Shown: positions 52,022 through 62,904, counted from the first letter of the stretch. The stretch: DNA of 64,000 nucleotides from Diphasiastrum complanatum (GCA_029204225.1 CM055097.1:35094804-35158803); one strand, 5' to 3'. Made by a program: numbers and translations. Notes: a model not told the origin generated them from the sequence alone.

Positions 52022-52817
52022 CAGCTCCTTCGACTAGCGTTATGTTCTTCTTTCTACAACACCATTGTATTTTGGTGTGTATGCAAGAGTGAACTAGTGT
52101 CCTATCCCTTGTTCTTTGCTTTTGTATTCACCTCCATTGTTAGATCTGAGGATCTATATCTTTTTCGAGGTGTGTCGCTTTGCAAATGCCATGAACTTCT
52201 TGTAAGAATCAAACACTTCGGATTTCTTCTTTAAGCAGTAGTAATCTATGAGTGGTCATCCAGTTGTAATCTATGAATGTCAGAAAGTATCTCGAACCTG
52301 AGAGCGAATCCATCTTCATCGGTCCACAGACATTAGAGTGGACAAGCTCAAGAACTTTCTTGGCTCTTCTTCCCTCATGCGTGAATGGATTCCGATACTG
52401 CTTGCCTTTCTGACAGGCTTCGCAGAACTCAGTTTCGGGCTTTGAAATCTTGAGACCTGTGACTATGTCTTTTCTGCTCATGTCATACAGGCTCCGCATG
52501 TTCAGATGATATATTCTCCTATCCAAGAGCTGATCTTCATTTTCTGAAGCATTTAATATGCTATCAGAGTTGCTCATTATCTTCGTCTGGTAGAGGTTTC
52601 CTTCTCTGCATCCAACCATCAGCAACTTGTTTGTCGTTTTTCTCGATCATACGACAAGTGTAACCGTCGAACAAAACTCGAATGCCAAGATCTGTCATCT
52701 TGGAGATAGATAGCAGATGTTTTCTGAGTGAGGGCACATAGAGTGCCCCTGGCAACTCTGCTTGGCCTGACAGTGTTCGTAGCTGTAGAGTGTCGATGCC
52801 TTTGACATCGTGTCTGC
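52022..52817 (-). pseudogene. Element A protease end and integrase
   Basis: Minus-strand frames contain ALYVPSLRKHLLSISKM (the segment after the protease active site), DRRIYHLNMRSLYDMS (GAG-pre-integrase), CEACQKGKQYRNPF, and the integrase core with VHSNVCGPM and ILRSNNGGEY, where the usual Asp of RSDNGGEY is Asn. After AYTPKYNGVVERR the frame is disrupted and joins the LTR. At the first acidic position the usual HSD is HSN, so two of the three catalytic acids are changed. Integrase activity is not expected. Confidence 0.8.
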
Positions 52818-53429
52818 TGTTGAATTCACATGTGTGAGACGCCCTACACATGTACTTTTGATCTCCTAAGCCCAATAATACCATAAAGATCAGACTAGCA
52901 TTGATTGACAATAGAAAAGTTGATCATACAAGAAATATTATTGTGTTACAAGCAAGATCTGTTAACAAAACATGAAACTAAGTGCAATAAATGCCTCAAC
53001 TCGGCTAGAGAAAGAATATGAATGTACAAAACTCGAGTAGAGAGAGGACACAAAGAGCTTAGTCTACAAATTTGCAATACACACAAATTTCATCATTTTT
53101 TCAATGAGAGTACATCACATATATATAGATCCATGGACTCTCCTCCTACTTTGAGTTGAATTGGAGTTATGAATCCACCTCTCAAGCTATCTAGACTTAT
53201 TCAGGCCACCTCAATATGTCTAATTGTGCCACCTAGTCTTTTCATGCATTAATTGTGACATGCAAAGTACAAATGGCAATTCCTATGGTAGCTCGAGTTT
53301 CTAGTACTAACTACCTTGAATATTTTATTCTAAGATGGGTCTTTACTAAGCCAAAAGAGCTCAATTCATCTTTGGCATTTTTAGGACCCCTACTCACAAC
53401 ATTAGATAGATTTTTCCAATCTTTTGACA
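52818..53429 (-). repeat. Element B 3' LTR (612 bp)
   Basis: Nearly identical to 57832-58447. On the minus strand it begins TGTCAAAAG and ends GTGAATTCAACA. Confidence 0.95.
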
Positions 53430-53440
53430 CTCCTCCTAAA
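53430..53440 (-). other. Element B polypurine tract
   Basis: On the minus strand a purine run ending AGGAGGAG lies directly before the TGTCAAAAG LTR start. Confidence 0.8.
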
Positions 53441-53447
53441 AATGTAT

Positions 53448-54674
53448 CTAATGTGGATCAATCATCGATCTTGAGATAAGACCAAGATTAGTTCTATGCT
53501 TTGAGAAGGTACTTTTGCAAAGTGGCTTTGTGGGAAGATCAGCAATACATGAAGATGTGTCGACATGCTCCAAGTTTATTTCACCTCCAATGAGCTTTTC
53601 CCTTACAAAATGGTGTGCCACTTCTATATGCTTGCTTCTTGCATGAAAAATAGGACTGTTTGCAAGAGCTTGAGCCGATATGTTGTCACATTTGATCAAG
53701 GGAAGATCCTCCTCTTTGATGCACTTTAGCTCCATGATTAACCTCTTGATCCAAAGCACCTCTTTAGTGGTTGTAGTGAGTGCTTTGTATTCAGCCTCAC
53801 AAGATGATAGGGATATGGTATATTGTTTCTTTGAAAGCCAAGACAAAAGATTGCCTCCAAGAAAGATAGTATATGTATTAATGGACTTTCGATCCATCTT
53901 ATCACTTGCAAAATCGAAATCCGAATAGCCAACAATGGTTAGATCTTCATTCTTGTACAATAAACCATAATCTTGAGTAGAAGATACATATCTTAGAACT
54001 CTCTTGGCCATCTTCCAATGTTGGATCTTAGGATCTTGCATAAATTGACTCAATTTGAGCAAACAATAGTTCAAATCGAGTCTAGTGATAGTAAGCCAAA
54101 TTAAAGAGCCTATAAGACTCCTATAAAGTGTGATGTCCTCGAAGGATCTTTCATCACCTTTAATAGGGTCTTTTACATGTTGCTCCATGGGAGTATCTAT
54201 GCCTTTACAATTTTGCATATTAAATTTTCTCAACATAGAAGAGACATATCTAGATTGACAAATAAAAGCATACTCTTCATGAAAATTATTCTCAAGGCCC
54301 AAAATGTAATGGATCTCTCCTAGATCTTGCATTTTCAATTCTCTTCCTAATGCATCCTTAGTTTCTTCAACTAGCATCAAACAACTTCCACTAACAATAA
54401 TGTCATCTACATAGATTAGAATAATGACAATATTACTACCATCAAACTTTAAGTACATAGAAGGATCATAGTCACTAAGCACAAATCCTAATGAAAGTAG
54501 AAAGTTGTTGAGTCTTGAATACCATGATTTAGGTGCTTGTTTCAAGCCATAAAGACTTCTAAATAGCAAACACACCTTAGATTTATCCTTGATAAATCCT
54601 TGAGGTTGCTCCATGTATATCTCCTCCTCAAGATAGCCATTCAAAAAAGCATTTGAGACATCAAGTTGATACAA
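53448..54674 (-). CDS. Element B RT C-terminal half and RNase H (408 codons open)
   Basis: Motifs in order: YQLDVSNAFLNGYLEEEIYM, RSLYGLKQAPKSWYSRLN, the catalytic LIYVDDIIVSGS, and YRSLIGSLIWLTITRLDLNY. RNase H follows with GYSDFDFASDKMDRKS, SLSSCEAEYKALT and IKCDNISAQALA, ending with HIEVAHHFVREKL. The YVDD box and RNase H acids are present. The frame is open to the stop near 53448. It must be joined to the RT start at 55140-54661, which is in another frame. Confidence 0.92.
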   Translation of the reverse strand: MYQLDVSNAFLNGYLEEEIYMEQPQGFIKDKSKVCLLFRSLYGLKQAPKSWYSRLNNFLLSLGFVLSDYDPSMYLKFDGSNIVIILIYVDDIIVSGSCLMLVEETKDALGRELKMQDLGEIHYILGLENNFHEEYAFICQSRYVSSMLRKFNMQNCKGIDTPMEQHVKDPIKGDERSFEDITLYRSLIGSLIWLTITRLDLNYCLLKLSQFMQDPKIQHWKMAKRVLRYVSSTQDYGLLYKNEDLTIVGYSDFDFASDKMDRKSINTYTIFLGGNLLSWLSKKQYTISLSSCEAEYKALTTTTKEVLWIKRLIMELKCIKEEDLPLIKCDNISAQALANSPIFHARSKHIEVAHHFVREKLIGGEINLEHVDTSSCIADLPTKPLCKSTFSKHRTNLGLISRSMIDPH

Positions 54675-55140
54675 TTACCACTTGAAAAATAAGGCAAGAG
54701 ATTATGATTCTTATTGTCACCATCTTTGCTACAGGAGCAAAGGTTTCTTCATAGTCAAGGCCATATATTTGTGCAAAGCCTTTAGCACATAATCTTGCCT
54801 TGTACTTGTTGATGGAGCCATCAAGATTGTACTTGATCTTGAACACCCACTTGCATCCAATAATATGCATTTTAGGTGGTGGATCCACTAGCTCCCATGT
54901 CTGGTTGGTAATCAAGACATCATATTCAATTTTCATGGCATCATACCACTCCTTGGTATTGAGGGCTTCTTGGACATCTTTGGGCTCCTCGTGAGAAACA
55001 AAATAAGCATAAGTGGAATCAAGATCCACTTGTTTTCCTTTGTCATCATAAGTGAGCCTCTTAGGCTCGGATCTCTCCCTCATGGATCTTCTAGGAGTGA
55101 AAATCCGAGGACTTCCATCTTCAAATCTCGACTCCTCCAT
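54661..55140 (-). CDS. Element B RT N-terminal part (159 codons open)
   Basis: It contains the basic linker RRSMRERSEPKRL, then ALNTKEWYDAMKIEYDVLI, NQTWELVDPPPK, CKWVFKIKYNLDGSINKYKA and DYEETFAPVAKMVTIR, the first motifs of Copia RT. The frame closes just after the last, where a frame change of one base leads into the next RT segment. Confidence 0.9.
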   Translation of the reverse strand: MEESRFEDGSPRIFTPRRSMRERSEPKRLTYDDKGKQVDLDSTYAYFVSHEEPKDVQEALNTKEWYDAMKIEYDVLITNQTWELVDPPPKMHIIGCKWVFKIKYNLDGSINKYKARLCAKGFAQIYGLDYEETFAPVAKMVTIRIIISCLIFQVVIVST

Positions 55141-56036
55141 ATGTTGATTGTCTTCAATAACAAAAGGTGATAGATTTTGAGGTTGCTTGATCTCGGCCCC
55201 TCCAAATTGGACTTTTCTTCTTCATGAAAAACTGCATCTCTACTATCAATTACTTTGATAGTAGAGAGCATGTAGATTCGATAGGCTTTCTTGCTGTATG
55301 AATATCCAACCATTACTCCTATGCTTGCACAATGATCATCCTTCTTTCTCCTTTCCAAGGGAATATGGACAAAACATATGCATCCATATACTCTAAGGTG
55401 ATCAACCTTAGGTTTCTTCAAATAAAGTGCTTCATATGGTGACTTTCCTCCAAGTGCAACATGAGGGAGTCGATTGCAAAGATAGTTTGAACAATTGATG
55501 GCTTCACTCCAAAAGTCTTTTGGCAAGGATGCCTCAATTCTAGTGGTTTTGGCACATTCACACAATGTTCTGTTCTTTCTTTTAGCCACCCCATTTTGAG
55601 ATGGTGTATATGCACAAGAAAACTCCCTTTTAATGCCTTCAAGCTCACAATAATCATGAAATTTACTAGAAGTGTACTCACCACCTCCATCACTTCTAAG
55701 AATCTTGATTTTGTATGAAAATTTCTTTTCAACTAAAGCTTTGAACTTTAGAAAATAGTCAAACACCATAGACTTTGAAGCTAGAAGATATACCCAAGTA
55801 AATCTTGTGAAATCATCAATGAAAGTTACAAAGCAAGTAGCACCACCCTTGCTCTTTGAAGATGAGAAATGCACATCCAAGTGTATGAGCTCTAATGGAT
55901 GTGTAGTCTTGATAGATGACTTTGGAAAAAACTTCTTATGAGACTTAGATATGACACAAGCCTCACATGGCTTGAAATTCTTGGAGATAAGATTAGGCAA
56001 GCCAATAGCTTTGGCTTTCTTGACCATGGACACCAT
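55080..56036 (-). CDS. Element B integrase (318 codons open)
   Basis: After the CEACVISKSHKKFFPK zinc part, the core has Asp in LIHLDVHFSS (residue 54) and Asp in ILRSDGGGEY (residue 116). In the third motif the usual Glu is Lys (NGVAKRKN, residue 152, codon 55581-55583). The C-terminal segment has HLRVYGCICFVHIP and KVIDSRDAVFHEEE. The same motif in the related copy at 60536-61147 retains Glu (NGVAERKN). Loss of the catalytic acid predicts an inactive integrase. Confidence 0.92.
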   Translation of the reverse strand: MVSMVKKAKAIGLPNLISKNFKPCEACVISKSHKKFFPKSSIKTTHPLELIHLDVHFSSSKSKGGATCFVTFIDDFTRFTWVYLLASKSMVFDYFLKFKALVEKKFSYKIKILRSDGGGEYTSSKFHDYCELEGIKREFSCAYTPSQNGVAKRKNRTLCECAKTTRIEASLPKDFWSEAINCSNYLCNRLPHVALGGKSPYEALYLKKPKVDHLRVYGCICFVHIPLERRKKDDHCASIGVMVGYSYSKKAYRIYMLSTIKVIDSRDAVFHEEEKSNLEGPRSSNLKIYHLLLLKTINIWRSRDLKMEVLGFSLLEDP

Positions 56037-56046
56037 AGAACTATAG

Positions 56047-56502
56047 TTAGGATGGCCCCAACCTTCTATGCCATAGTTCCTCTAAAGATATATGAGAAGC
56101 AAAAGCACAATCACAAGAGTTAGCATACTCTTTGGGATCAAGCTTGTAGATTTCACCATATCTAGACCCAAATGCAAGGATCTCATCATGCGTCTTGATT
56201 GTACATGTATCAACATTGAAACTCACATCTAGTCCACTATCAAACAATTGCCCAACACTAATAAGATTTTTTGTTAACTTAGGAGCAAAAAGTACTTTAG
56301 ACAAAGAAAGAACTTTTGATGATGAAAGCTTGAAGGGAATGGTTCCCATGCCTTCAATAGCACACTCATGATCATTTGTTGTGTAGATGGACTTCTTGGC
56401 TCCTTCATAAGGTGTCATGGATGAAAAAGAATGCTTGGAGCTACACATATGTGAGGAAGATCCACTATCGCTTGCTTGAATTGACTCTTCTTCTTGAAGC
56501 AA
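56047..56502 (-). pseudogene. Element B protease and GAG-pre-integrase
   Basis: ASDSGSSSHMCSS carries the DSG active-site triad of Copia protease. It is followed by SKVLFAPKLTKNLISVGQL and LWHRRLGPS, the GAG-pre-integrase start. It is in a different frame from the zinc knuckle upstream and ends just before the integrase frame, so a frameshift lies on each side. Confidence 0.85.
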
Positions 56503-56519
56503 TTAGTGGCATAATGTCG

Positions 56520-57010
56520 CTTCTTGCCACAAAAGAAACACTTGATGTTTTTCTTCTTCTTCTTGGATGTGAAAGGTTGAGAGGACTCATCCTCTTATCC
56601 TTTCTCCTTGGAAATAAGATTGTTCTTGCTTGAAGAGGGTTGGTGTTGATTCTTACTTCTTGTCTTGTGCTTGTCTTTGGTAAAGAGAGCTTTACCATCA
56701 ATGTTGAGAGTTTTTACTCTTGCCTTGATTCTTCAGAAATGAGCACACTTTGGAGTGCTTCCAAACTTGGTAGCTCTTCCTTAATGGCATAACTCTGAAC
56801 AAGGTTGTCATATTCCTTCTTTAACCCATTAAGTATAACTTGAACAAGTTCATTTTGGCTGATGGAATCTCCTATGCATGACAATTCTCTATGGAGGTCT
56901 TTAACTGTCATTACATAAGTTGAAGCACATTCATCACTTCTCTGTATTCTTTGAAAAATTTGGTACAATATCCATCACATCTTGTAGTATTAAGACAGAT
57001 TCCATCCTAA
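56520..57010 (-). pseudogene. Element B gag remnant with zinc knuckle
   Basis: YQIFQRIQRSDECASTYVMT and VILNGLKKEYDNLVQSY are the Copia Gag core (56968-56714). A CCHC knuckle, CFFCGKKRHYATNC, lies near 56500-56550 in another frame. The N-terminal Gag helices are missing or degraded upstream, so gag is shorter than usual. Confidence 0.75.
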
Positions 57011-57814
57011 CCTTCCAAATTGAGTAATTGGAGGTTGGCAATCTTTCACTTGTTTCTAATAGAAAGACACCCATTGAAGTCATAAAGAATGATGGAAGTC
57101 AAAAAAGATGGATGAAAAAATTGCTTATCTTCTCACTGTAGGAACCAATCAAGGGCAAAAAACCAAATCCTATGTAAGACAAAGCAAAAAATTGTGAGAT
57201 AGATCTCACTAGTTTGACAATCTCTCTAAAACAAGATTTGAATCATAAAAAAAGATGAAGTATGGCAAAAGTTATGGTTCTCTGAATTTCATACGTGTGA
57301 AATACTCCAAAAATGTCAAATTGACTCAAATACAATCTATTTGTATGAAACAATTTGCCTAGAACCTATAAATTTTGTCTAAATCACATATAGATGAGAT
57401 TGGTCAACTTCTGGATAATTTTTGTGATCATTCAAGCAATAAATGACATGTACTCACGATTTGCCACAAGTCTAGGTGCCCTACCTACGACTCTTCAAAA
57501 GCTTATAACTTTTGATTGGCTTATCCAACTGTCATGATTCAAATTGCATCAGATTCTATAGCTTTCTAGTGGGCCAATTTGCGTGAAATTTGGATCTAAG
57601 GTGAGAGAGAACCACCAAACTGAAAATGGGCGGATTTCACACATGCCAGCATCTGAAATTCTGTACAGTACCTGATCTAGACCATTCAAAGTGGTTTGAA
57701 GCTCTAAATCACCAGAAAACTGCAAACTAGCTAGAAAGTAGAATCTAGACAATTCCTAGCTTGAAATCTGATCAAATTTGCAAACTTTTTGATTAGATTT
57801 GCTTGTAAATCTTA
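57011..57814 (-). other. Element B leader
   Basis: Sequence between the primer site and the gag core. No convincing coding was found, although a typical Copia leader is shorter than 800 bases. It probably includes the degraded Gag N-terminus. Confidence 0.4.
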
Positions 57815-57831
57815 GGTAGGCTCTTATACCA
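57815..57831 (-). other. Element B primer binding site
   Basis: On the minus strand TGGTATAAGAGCCTACC directly follows the CA end of the 5' LTR. It is a one-base variant of the tRNA-Met site. Confidence 0.85.
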
Positions 57832-58447
57832 TGTTGAATTCACACATGTGGGACGCCCTACACATGTAATTTTGATCTCCTAAGCCCAATAATACCATCA
57901 AGATCAGGCTAGCATTGATTGACAATAGGAAAGCTGATCATACAAGAAATATTATTGTGCTACAAGCAAGATCTGTCAACAAAACATGAAACTAAGTGCA
58001 ATAAATGTCTCAACTCGACTAGAGAGAAAATATGAATGTACAAAACTCGAGTAGAGAGAGAGAGGGCACAAAGAGCTTAGTCTCCAAATTTGCATTACAC
58101 ACAAATTTCATCATTTTCTCAATGAGAGTACATCACATATATATAGATCCATGGACTCTCCTCCTACTTTGAGTTGAATTGGAGTTATGAATCCACCTCT
58201 CAAGCTATCTAGACTTATTCAGGCCACCTCAATATGTCTAATTGTGCCACCTAGTCTTTTCATGCATTATATGTGACATGCAAAGTACAAATGGCAATTC
58301 CTATGGTAGCTCGAGTTTCTACTTCTACCTACCTTGAATATTTTATTCTAAGATGGGTTTTTACTAAGCCAAAAGAGCTCAATTCATCTTTGGCATTTTT
58401 AGGACCCCTACTTACAACATTAGATAGATTTTTTCAATATTTTGACA
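57832..58447 (-). repeat. Element B 5' LTR (616 bp)
   Basis: Nearly identical to the 3' LTR at 52818-53429, with TG...CA ends. Few differences suggest a fairly recent insertion. Confidence 0.95.
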
Positions 58448-59193
58448 TCTACTCCCATCACCTAGAATCATTGCTCTGTTCTCAAGCTCTCTGAAGTAGA
58501 TCAAGATCTTCTTGTTACAGGTTATGTGAAATGTTGCTCCATAATCAATGACTACATCGTAGTCGTGTTCAGTGTAGCTCGTTGAAGCTTCATCGAGTAT
58601 CGTGAAAGCTTTGTCACCTCTGTCAGCATCTTTTGATGACTCTACAACATTAGTTTTTTCAGTTTTGTTCTTTCTTTTTGGGTTGAATCTGCAATCGTAT
58701 GCAGAATGCCCTTTCTTCTTGTAGTGCATGCAAGGAATTGCTTGGTTAAACCAGCATTTGTTTGTCGTATGGCCTGGTTTGTGGCAGTGATTGCAGGAAG
58801 AAGATTGTTGATTTGAGGATTTCGTCTTCTCAAATCTTGGCTTGTTCTTGTTCTTCTTCTTTCCTTTCGTGAAGAGAACCTTCTCTTGATCATTGTTTCT
58901 CTCTCCTTCATCTCTCATCAGCGACAAGACTGACTGCTTTGAAGAATGTCATATCTGGTAGACTCAGTATGAGCATTCTCAACAACTGATAGGACGTCAG
59001 TAGAGATTTCATGAAGTTCGTAACTTTTTGTTTTGTGTCCCTTTGCGGTTTGCAGTCCTGGAGGTATGCTTGCAATTCGTGAATCGTTCGTGTTTCGAGT
59101 CAAGGCACATTGACTGTCGCAAATTGTTCTCATTTGACCATCGTTTCTTGTTCGTGCTGCGACAAAGTTGCAGGAGTTCACCATTTTCGACAC
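58448..59193 (-). pseudogene. Element A gag end and protease
   Basis: The frame 58927-58412 has CNHCHKPGHTTNKC (zinc knuckle) and a second Cys/His group, then VVIDYGATFHITCN, where the DSGA-type protease motif reads DYGA, and MILGDGSRCQ. The last motif is cut at the insertion of element B and resumes at 52817. The frame 59193-58918 is a Gag segment of the same strand. The upstream Gag was not identified. Confidence 0.75.
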
Positions 59194-59199
59194 TGATTG

Positions 59200-60485
59200 C
59201 CCAAGAGGATCTTAAAAATTAATTCATACTCTAGAACCAAGAGTACAGTCCACCGAAGAGATTGGAGATGGTTTGTATGTGGTACTACTGAAATCAAATT
59301 CAACGTGAAGTATAGTCTGAAATAAATGGAAGAGCAGTATGATATCGCGAGATCCTTAGGCGTCAAGGACAACCATCGTCTGATCAAAAACTGAGGAGTC
59401 ATAGACGTTCGTGTTCTAATCAAAGTGAGTAAACAAGCGTGATCAAACAACAATGAAAGTGCATTCAATCACAACAAGCATTCATCTACGTTGTACACAA
59501 ATAAAAACGTGTTGCTGCTATATTACACTGAAGCACAATACAAATAGCAATTACAACAAAAAATTGACGGCGTAATTGGGAGGCTCAAATAATGCGTCTC
59601 ATGGATGAAGCAACCAACAATCTGTGCTTGGATTATCTATTTATAGATTTCATTCGTGTATTAACTACAATAAATGATTGTCACATAATTAGGTAAGCTA
59701 TTGTACTTGGAAGTATATGGCTTCTGTGACAACTATACATAGTGTATACTGTCAATCCATAGGGAATGTTGACGTGGACGAGGGCATTGCAAATTCTCTC
59801 ACTTCGCTTTATAAGGGAAGTAGCTTTCTCTCACTTCACAAATTTGGGAAGTGGCTGGGAACGTTCCTCGTTCAAAGTAGATGACCTTCGGCATTTTTCT
59901 CTCTCTTGAAAATTTTGCGAAAAAGACGAAGGTGCCCTTAAAAAAGACGAAGGTGTCTTTAAAGAGTTCAGCATGAAAAATGGATAACCTTCGAGAATTT
60001 TCTCTCTCTTCGCAAACATTTCGTGAACAAAGTTGAAGGTGTTAAAAATTATTTGAACTTACAAAACTTTTGCGAACCTGTCTCGAACATAGTTCATTTC
60101 TACAGACTGTCTAAAAAATAATGTATTTCTACAGACTTGTTCTAAATGCAAGTTTGCGGAAGTCCTTGAAGATGGCCAAGTCTTCAATGACTTCAAGTTA
60201 TTAAACTTAACATCTGAACTTTGAAATTATGATAGGATTGGTTATCCTTTGTTGGAGATCAGCCGAAAGCCCGTTGTAGATGTTCTTCAAATAAATTGGT
60301 GTTCTAAATTATCATTCACCAAGGAGACAACTGTGGGCTTAATTTCCAACAGCCACAGGAAATGATATTGAGTGAATCAAGTGTGTAAAGTCTAATTTGT
60401 GCAAGCAACTCAATATGATGGATTTCAACCGTATGCACTTTTGTCTAGGAGCTGAAATATGGTAGGAAAATAATGCCACATTGGT
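59200..60485. other. Non-coding region, probably element A leader or LTR
   Basis: AT-rich sequence with GAAC/GTTCG words like those of the family A LTR, and a tandem TTTCTACAGACT pair near 60100-60140. No domain or second LTR copy could be delimited. Confidence 0.4.
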
Positions 60486-60535
60486 ATCTCATAGATGAAG
60501 TATGCTAATCATATATTGAAGAAGTTCAAAAGTCT

Positions 60536-61147
60536 ATGGTGTTTGACTATTTCCTAAAGTTCAAAGCTCTAGTTGAAAAGCAATTTTCATACAAAATCAA
60601 GATTCTTAGAAGTGATGGAGGTGGTGAGTACACTTCCAATAAATTTCATGATTATTGTGAGCTTGAAGGCATTAAAAGAGAGTTTTCTTGTGCATATACA
60701 CCATCTCAAAATGGGGTGGCTGAAAGAAAGAACAGAATATTGTGTGAATGTGCCAAAACCATTAGAATTGAGGCATCCTTGCCAAAAGACTTTTGGGGTG
60801 AGGCCATCAATTGTTCAAACTATCTTTGCAATCGACTCCCTCATGTTGCACTCGGAGGAAAGTCACCATATGAAGCACTTTATTTGAAGAAACCTAAGGT
60901 CGAACACCTTAGAGTATTTGGATGCATATGCTTTGTCCATATTCCCTTGGAAACGAGAAAGAAGGATGATCCTTGTGCAAGCAAAGGAGTAATGGTTGGA
61001 TATTCATCCAACAAGAAAGCCTATCGAATCTACATGCTCTCTACTTCTAAAGTAATTGATAGTAGAGATGTAGTTTTTCATGAAGAAGTTCAATCTTGGA
61101 GGGGCCGAGATCAAGCAACCTCACAATCTATCACCTTTTGTTATTGA
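60536..61147 (+). pseudogene. Copia integrase C-terminal two thirds
   Basis: The frame has ILRSDGGGEYTSNKF and NGVAERKNRI with the catalytic Glu intact, then PKDFWGEAINCSNYLC, HLRVFGCICFVHIP and KVIDSRDVVFHEEV. The first catalytic Asp and the zinc domain are absent because the element is cut at its 5' side. It is nearly the same sequence as 55080-55770 of element B. Confidence 0.88.
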
Positions 61148-61249
61148 AAACAATCAACATATGGAGGAGTCGAGATTTGAAGATGGAAGTCCTCAAATTT
61201 TTGAAGATCCGAGCCTAAGAGGCTCACTTATGATGACAAAGGAAAACAA

Positions 61250-62041
61250 GTGGATCTTGATTCCACTTATGCTTATTTTGTTTCTCACGAGGAGCCCAAA
61301 GATGTCCAAGAAGCCCTCAATACCAAGGAGTGGTATGAGGCCATGAAGATTGAATATAATGCCTTGATCACCAACCACACATGGGAGCTAGTGGATCCAC
61401 CACCTAACATGCATATTATTGGATGCAAGTGGGTGTTCAAGATCAAGTACAATCATGATGGCTCCATCAACAAGTACAAGGCAAGATTATGTGCTAAAGG
61501 CTTTGCACAAATATATGGCCTTGACTATGAAGAAACCTTTGCTCCTGTAGCAAAGATGGTGACAATAAGAATCATAATCTCTCTTGCCTCATTTTTTTAA
61601 GTGGAAACTGTTTTAACTTGATGTCTCCAACGCTTTTTGAATGGCTATCTTGAGGAGGAGATATACATGGAACAACCTCAAGGATTGATCAAGGATAAAT
61701 CTAAGGTGTGTTTGATATTTAGAAGTCTTTATGGCTTGAAGCAAGCACCTAGATCATGGTATTCAAGACTCAACAACTTTCTACTTTCATTAGGATTTGT
61801 GCTTAGTGACTATGATCCTTCTATGTACTCAAAGTTTGATGGTAGTAATATTGTCATTATTCTAATATATGTAGATGACATTATTCTTAGTGGAAGTTGT
61901 TTGATGCTAGTTCAAGAAACCAAAGATGCATTAGGAAAAGAATTTAAAATGCAAGATCTAGGAGAGATCCATTATATTTTGGGCCTTGAGATTGATTTTA
62001 ATGAAGAGTATGCTTTTATTTGTCAATCTAGATATGTCTAG
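61250..62041 (+). pseudogene. Copia RT, partial
   Basis: One frame (61250-61600) has ALNTKEWYEAMKIEYNALI, CKWVFKIKYNHDGSINKYKA and DYEETFAPVAKMVTIR. A second (61637-62041) has YMEQPQGLIKDKSKVC, YGLKQAPRSWYSRLN, LIYVDDIILSGS and LGEIHYILGLEIDF. A few disrupted codons near 61601-61636 separate them. RT stops where the LTR end begins. Confidence 0.88.
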
Positions 62042-62329
62042 TCTGATCTTTATGGTATTATTGGGCTTAGGAGATAAAAAATACATGTGTAGGGCGTCCC
62101 ACACGTGTGAATTCCGCGGTTTTATGAGTCAGATTCCTTTGCTGTCACTTTGTATCTACAAGTTCTAGGTAGTCTCATTTACTGGACTACAACTAGACCA
62201 TATTTTAGTTTTGTTGTTGGCTTGATTAGTCAATCTATGATCATGACTACTAAAAATCATTGAAAAACAAAAAAATTGTTTTCTTTGTTATATTAAGAGA
62301 ACGCATGGTTTTGGTACTTTCTATTCTCA

Positions 62330-62625
62330 TCTTGATAGTGTGCCAATTCTTGATGGCTATGTTGATGTGGATTGGGGAAGATCAATTTATGATCACAAAT
62401 TTACAACAAGGTATACATTCCATCTTGGAAATAGCTATTTTTCTTGATCTAGCAAAAAGCAAAAAATTGTAACTTTTTCGTCAACGAAAGTAGAATATAA
62501 GGCTCTTTGTAGTGGTATTTAGGAAGTAATTTGGTTGAAGCAAGAGCTTTAGAAGATTGTTATTTAGTAGGATGGCGGTTGTCCATTGTGATAGCCAAAG
62601 TGGTATTCAATTGGCCAAATAAATA
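62330..62625 (+). pseudogene. Copia RNase H remnant from another element
   Basis: Broken frames contain YVDVDWGRSIYDHK, FHLGNSYFSW, VTFSSTKVEYKALCSGI and IWLKQEL, the Copia RNase H pattern. It differs from element B, so it belongs to a different element whose polypurine tract and LTR follow. Confidence 0.75.
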
Positions 62626-62629
62626 GCTT

Positions 62630-62773
<144 letters not shown>

Positions 62774-62891
62774 GACGTATCAATTCATTAGAAAAAAAAC
62801 TTCTAGACAACTGTGTTTGCTTGTTGCATTGTGAAACTAGTGAGCAGTTTCCAAACTTTTATCCAACTTGGTTTGATAGAAGTAAATTTTG

Positions 62892-62904
62892 CTTTAGGGG
62901 AGAG
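62892..62904 (+). other. Polypurine tract
   Basis: CTTTAGGGGAGAG directly precedes TGTAGAAGAG, which looks like an LTR start. Confidence 0.55.

Larger units (their letters stand above)
52818..58447 (-). mobile_element. Copia element B, near complete with two LTRs
   Basis: Two LTRs of 612 and 616 bp flank gag, protease, integrase, RT and RNase H on the minus strand, with a tRNA-Met primer site at one inner edge and a polypurine tract at the other. The flanks TCTGC (52813-52817) and TCTAC (58448-58452) are a 5-bp target duplication with one change. It interrupts element A. Frameshifts and one catalytic change suggest it is no longer active. Confidence 0.92.
52022..59200 (-). mobile_element. 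Copia element A, split by Copia element B
   Basis: The right-hand part (58448 to about 59200) carries gag end, zinc knuckle and protease; the left-hand part (52022-52817) continues the same protease frame into integrase. The two halves meet at the target duplication of element B. Integrase runs to about 52022 and then directly into the LTR, so RT and RNase H were lost. The 5' LTR probably lies between 59200 and 60480 but is not delimited. Confidence 0.8.
60486..62113 (+). mobile_element. Deleted relative of Copia element B, + strand
   Basis: It starts within integrase and runs through the first RT motifs, closely resembling element B in the opposite orientation. At 62041 it joins directly to the last ~70 bases of the same LTR type (CATGTGTAGGGCGTCCCACA). 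RNase H, part of RT and most of the LTR are missing. Confidence 0.85.
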
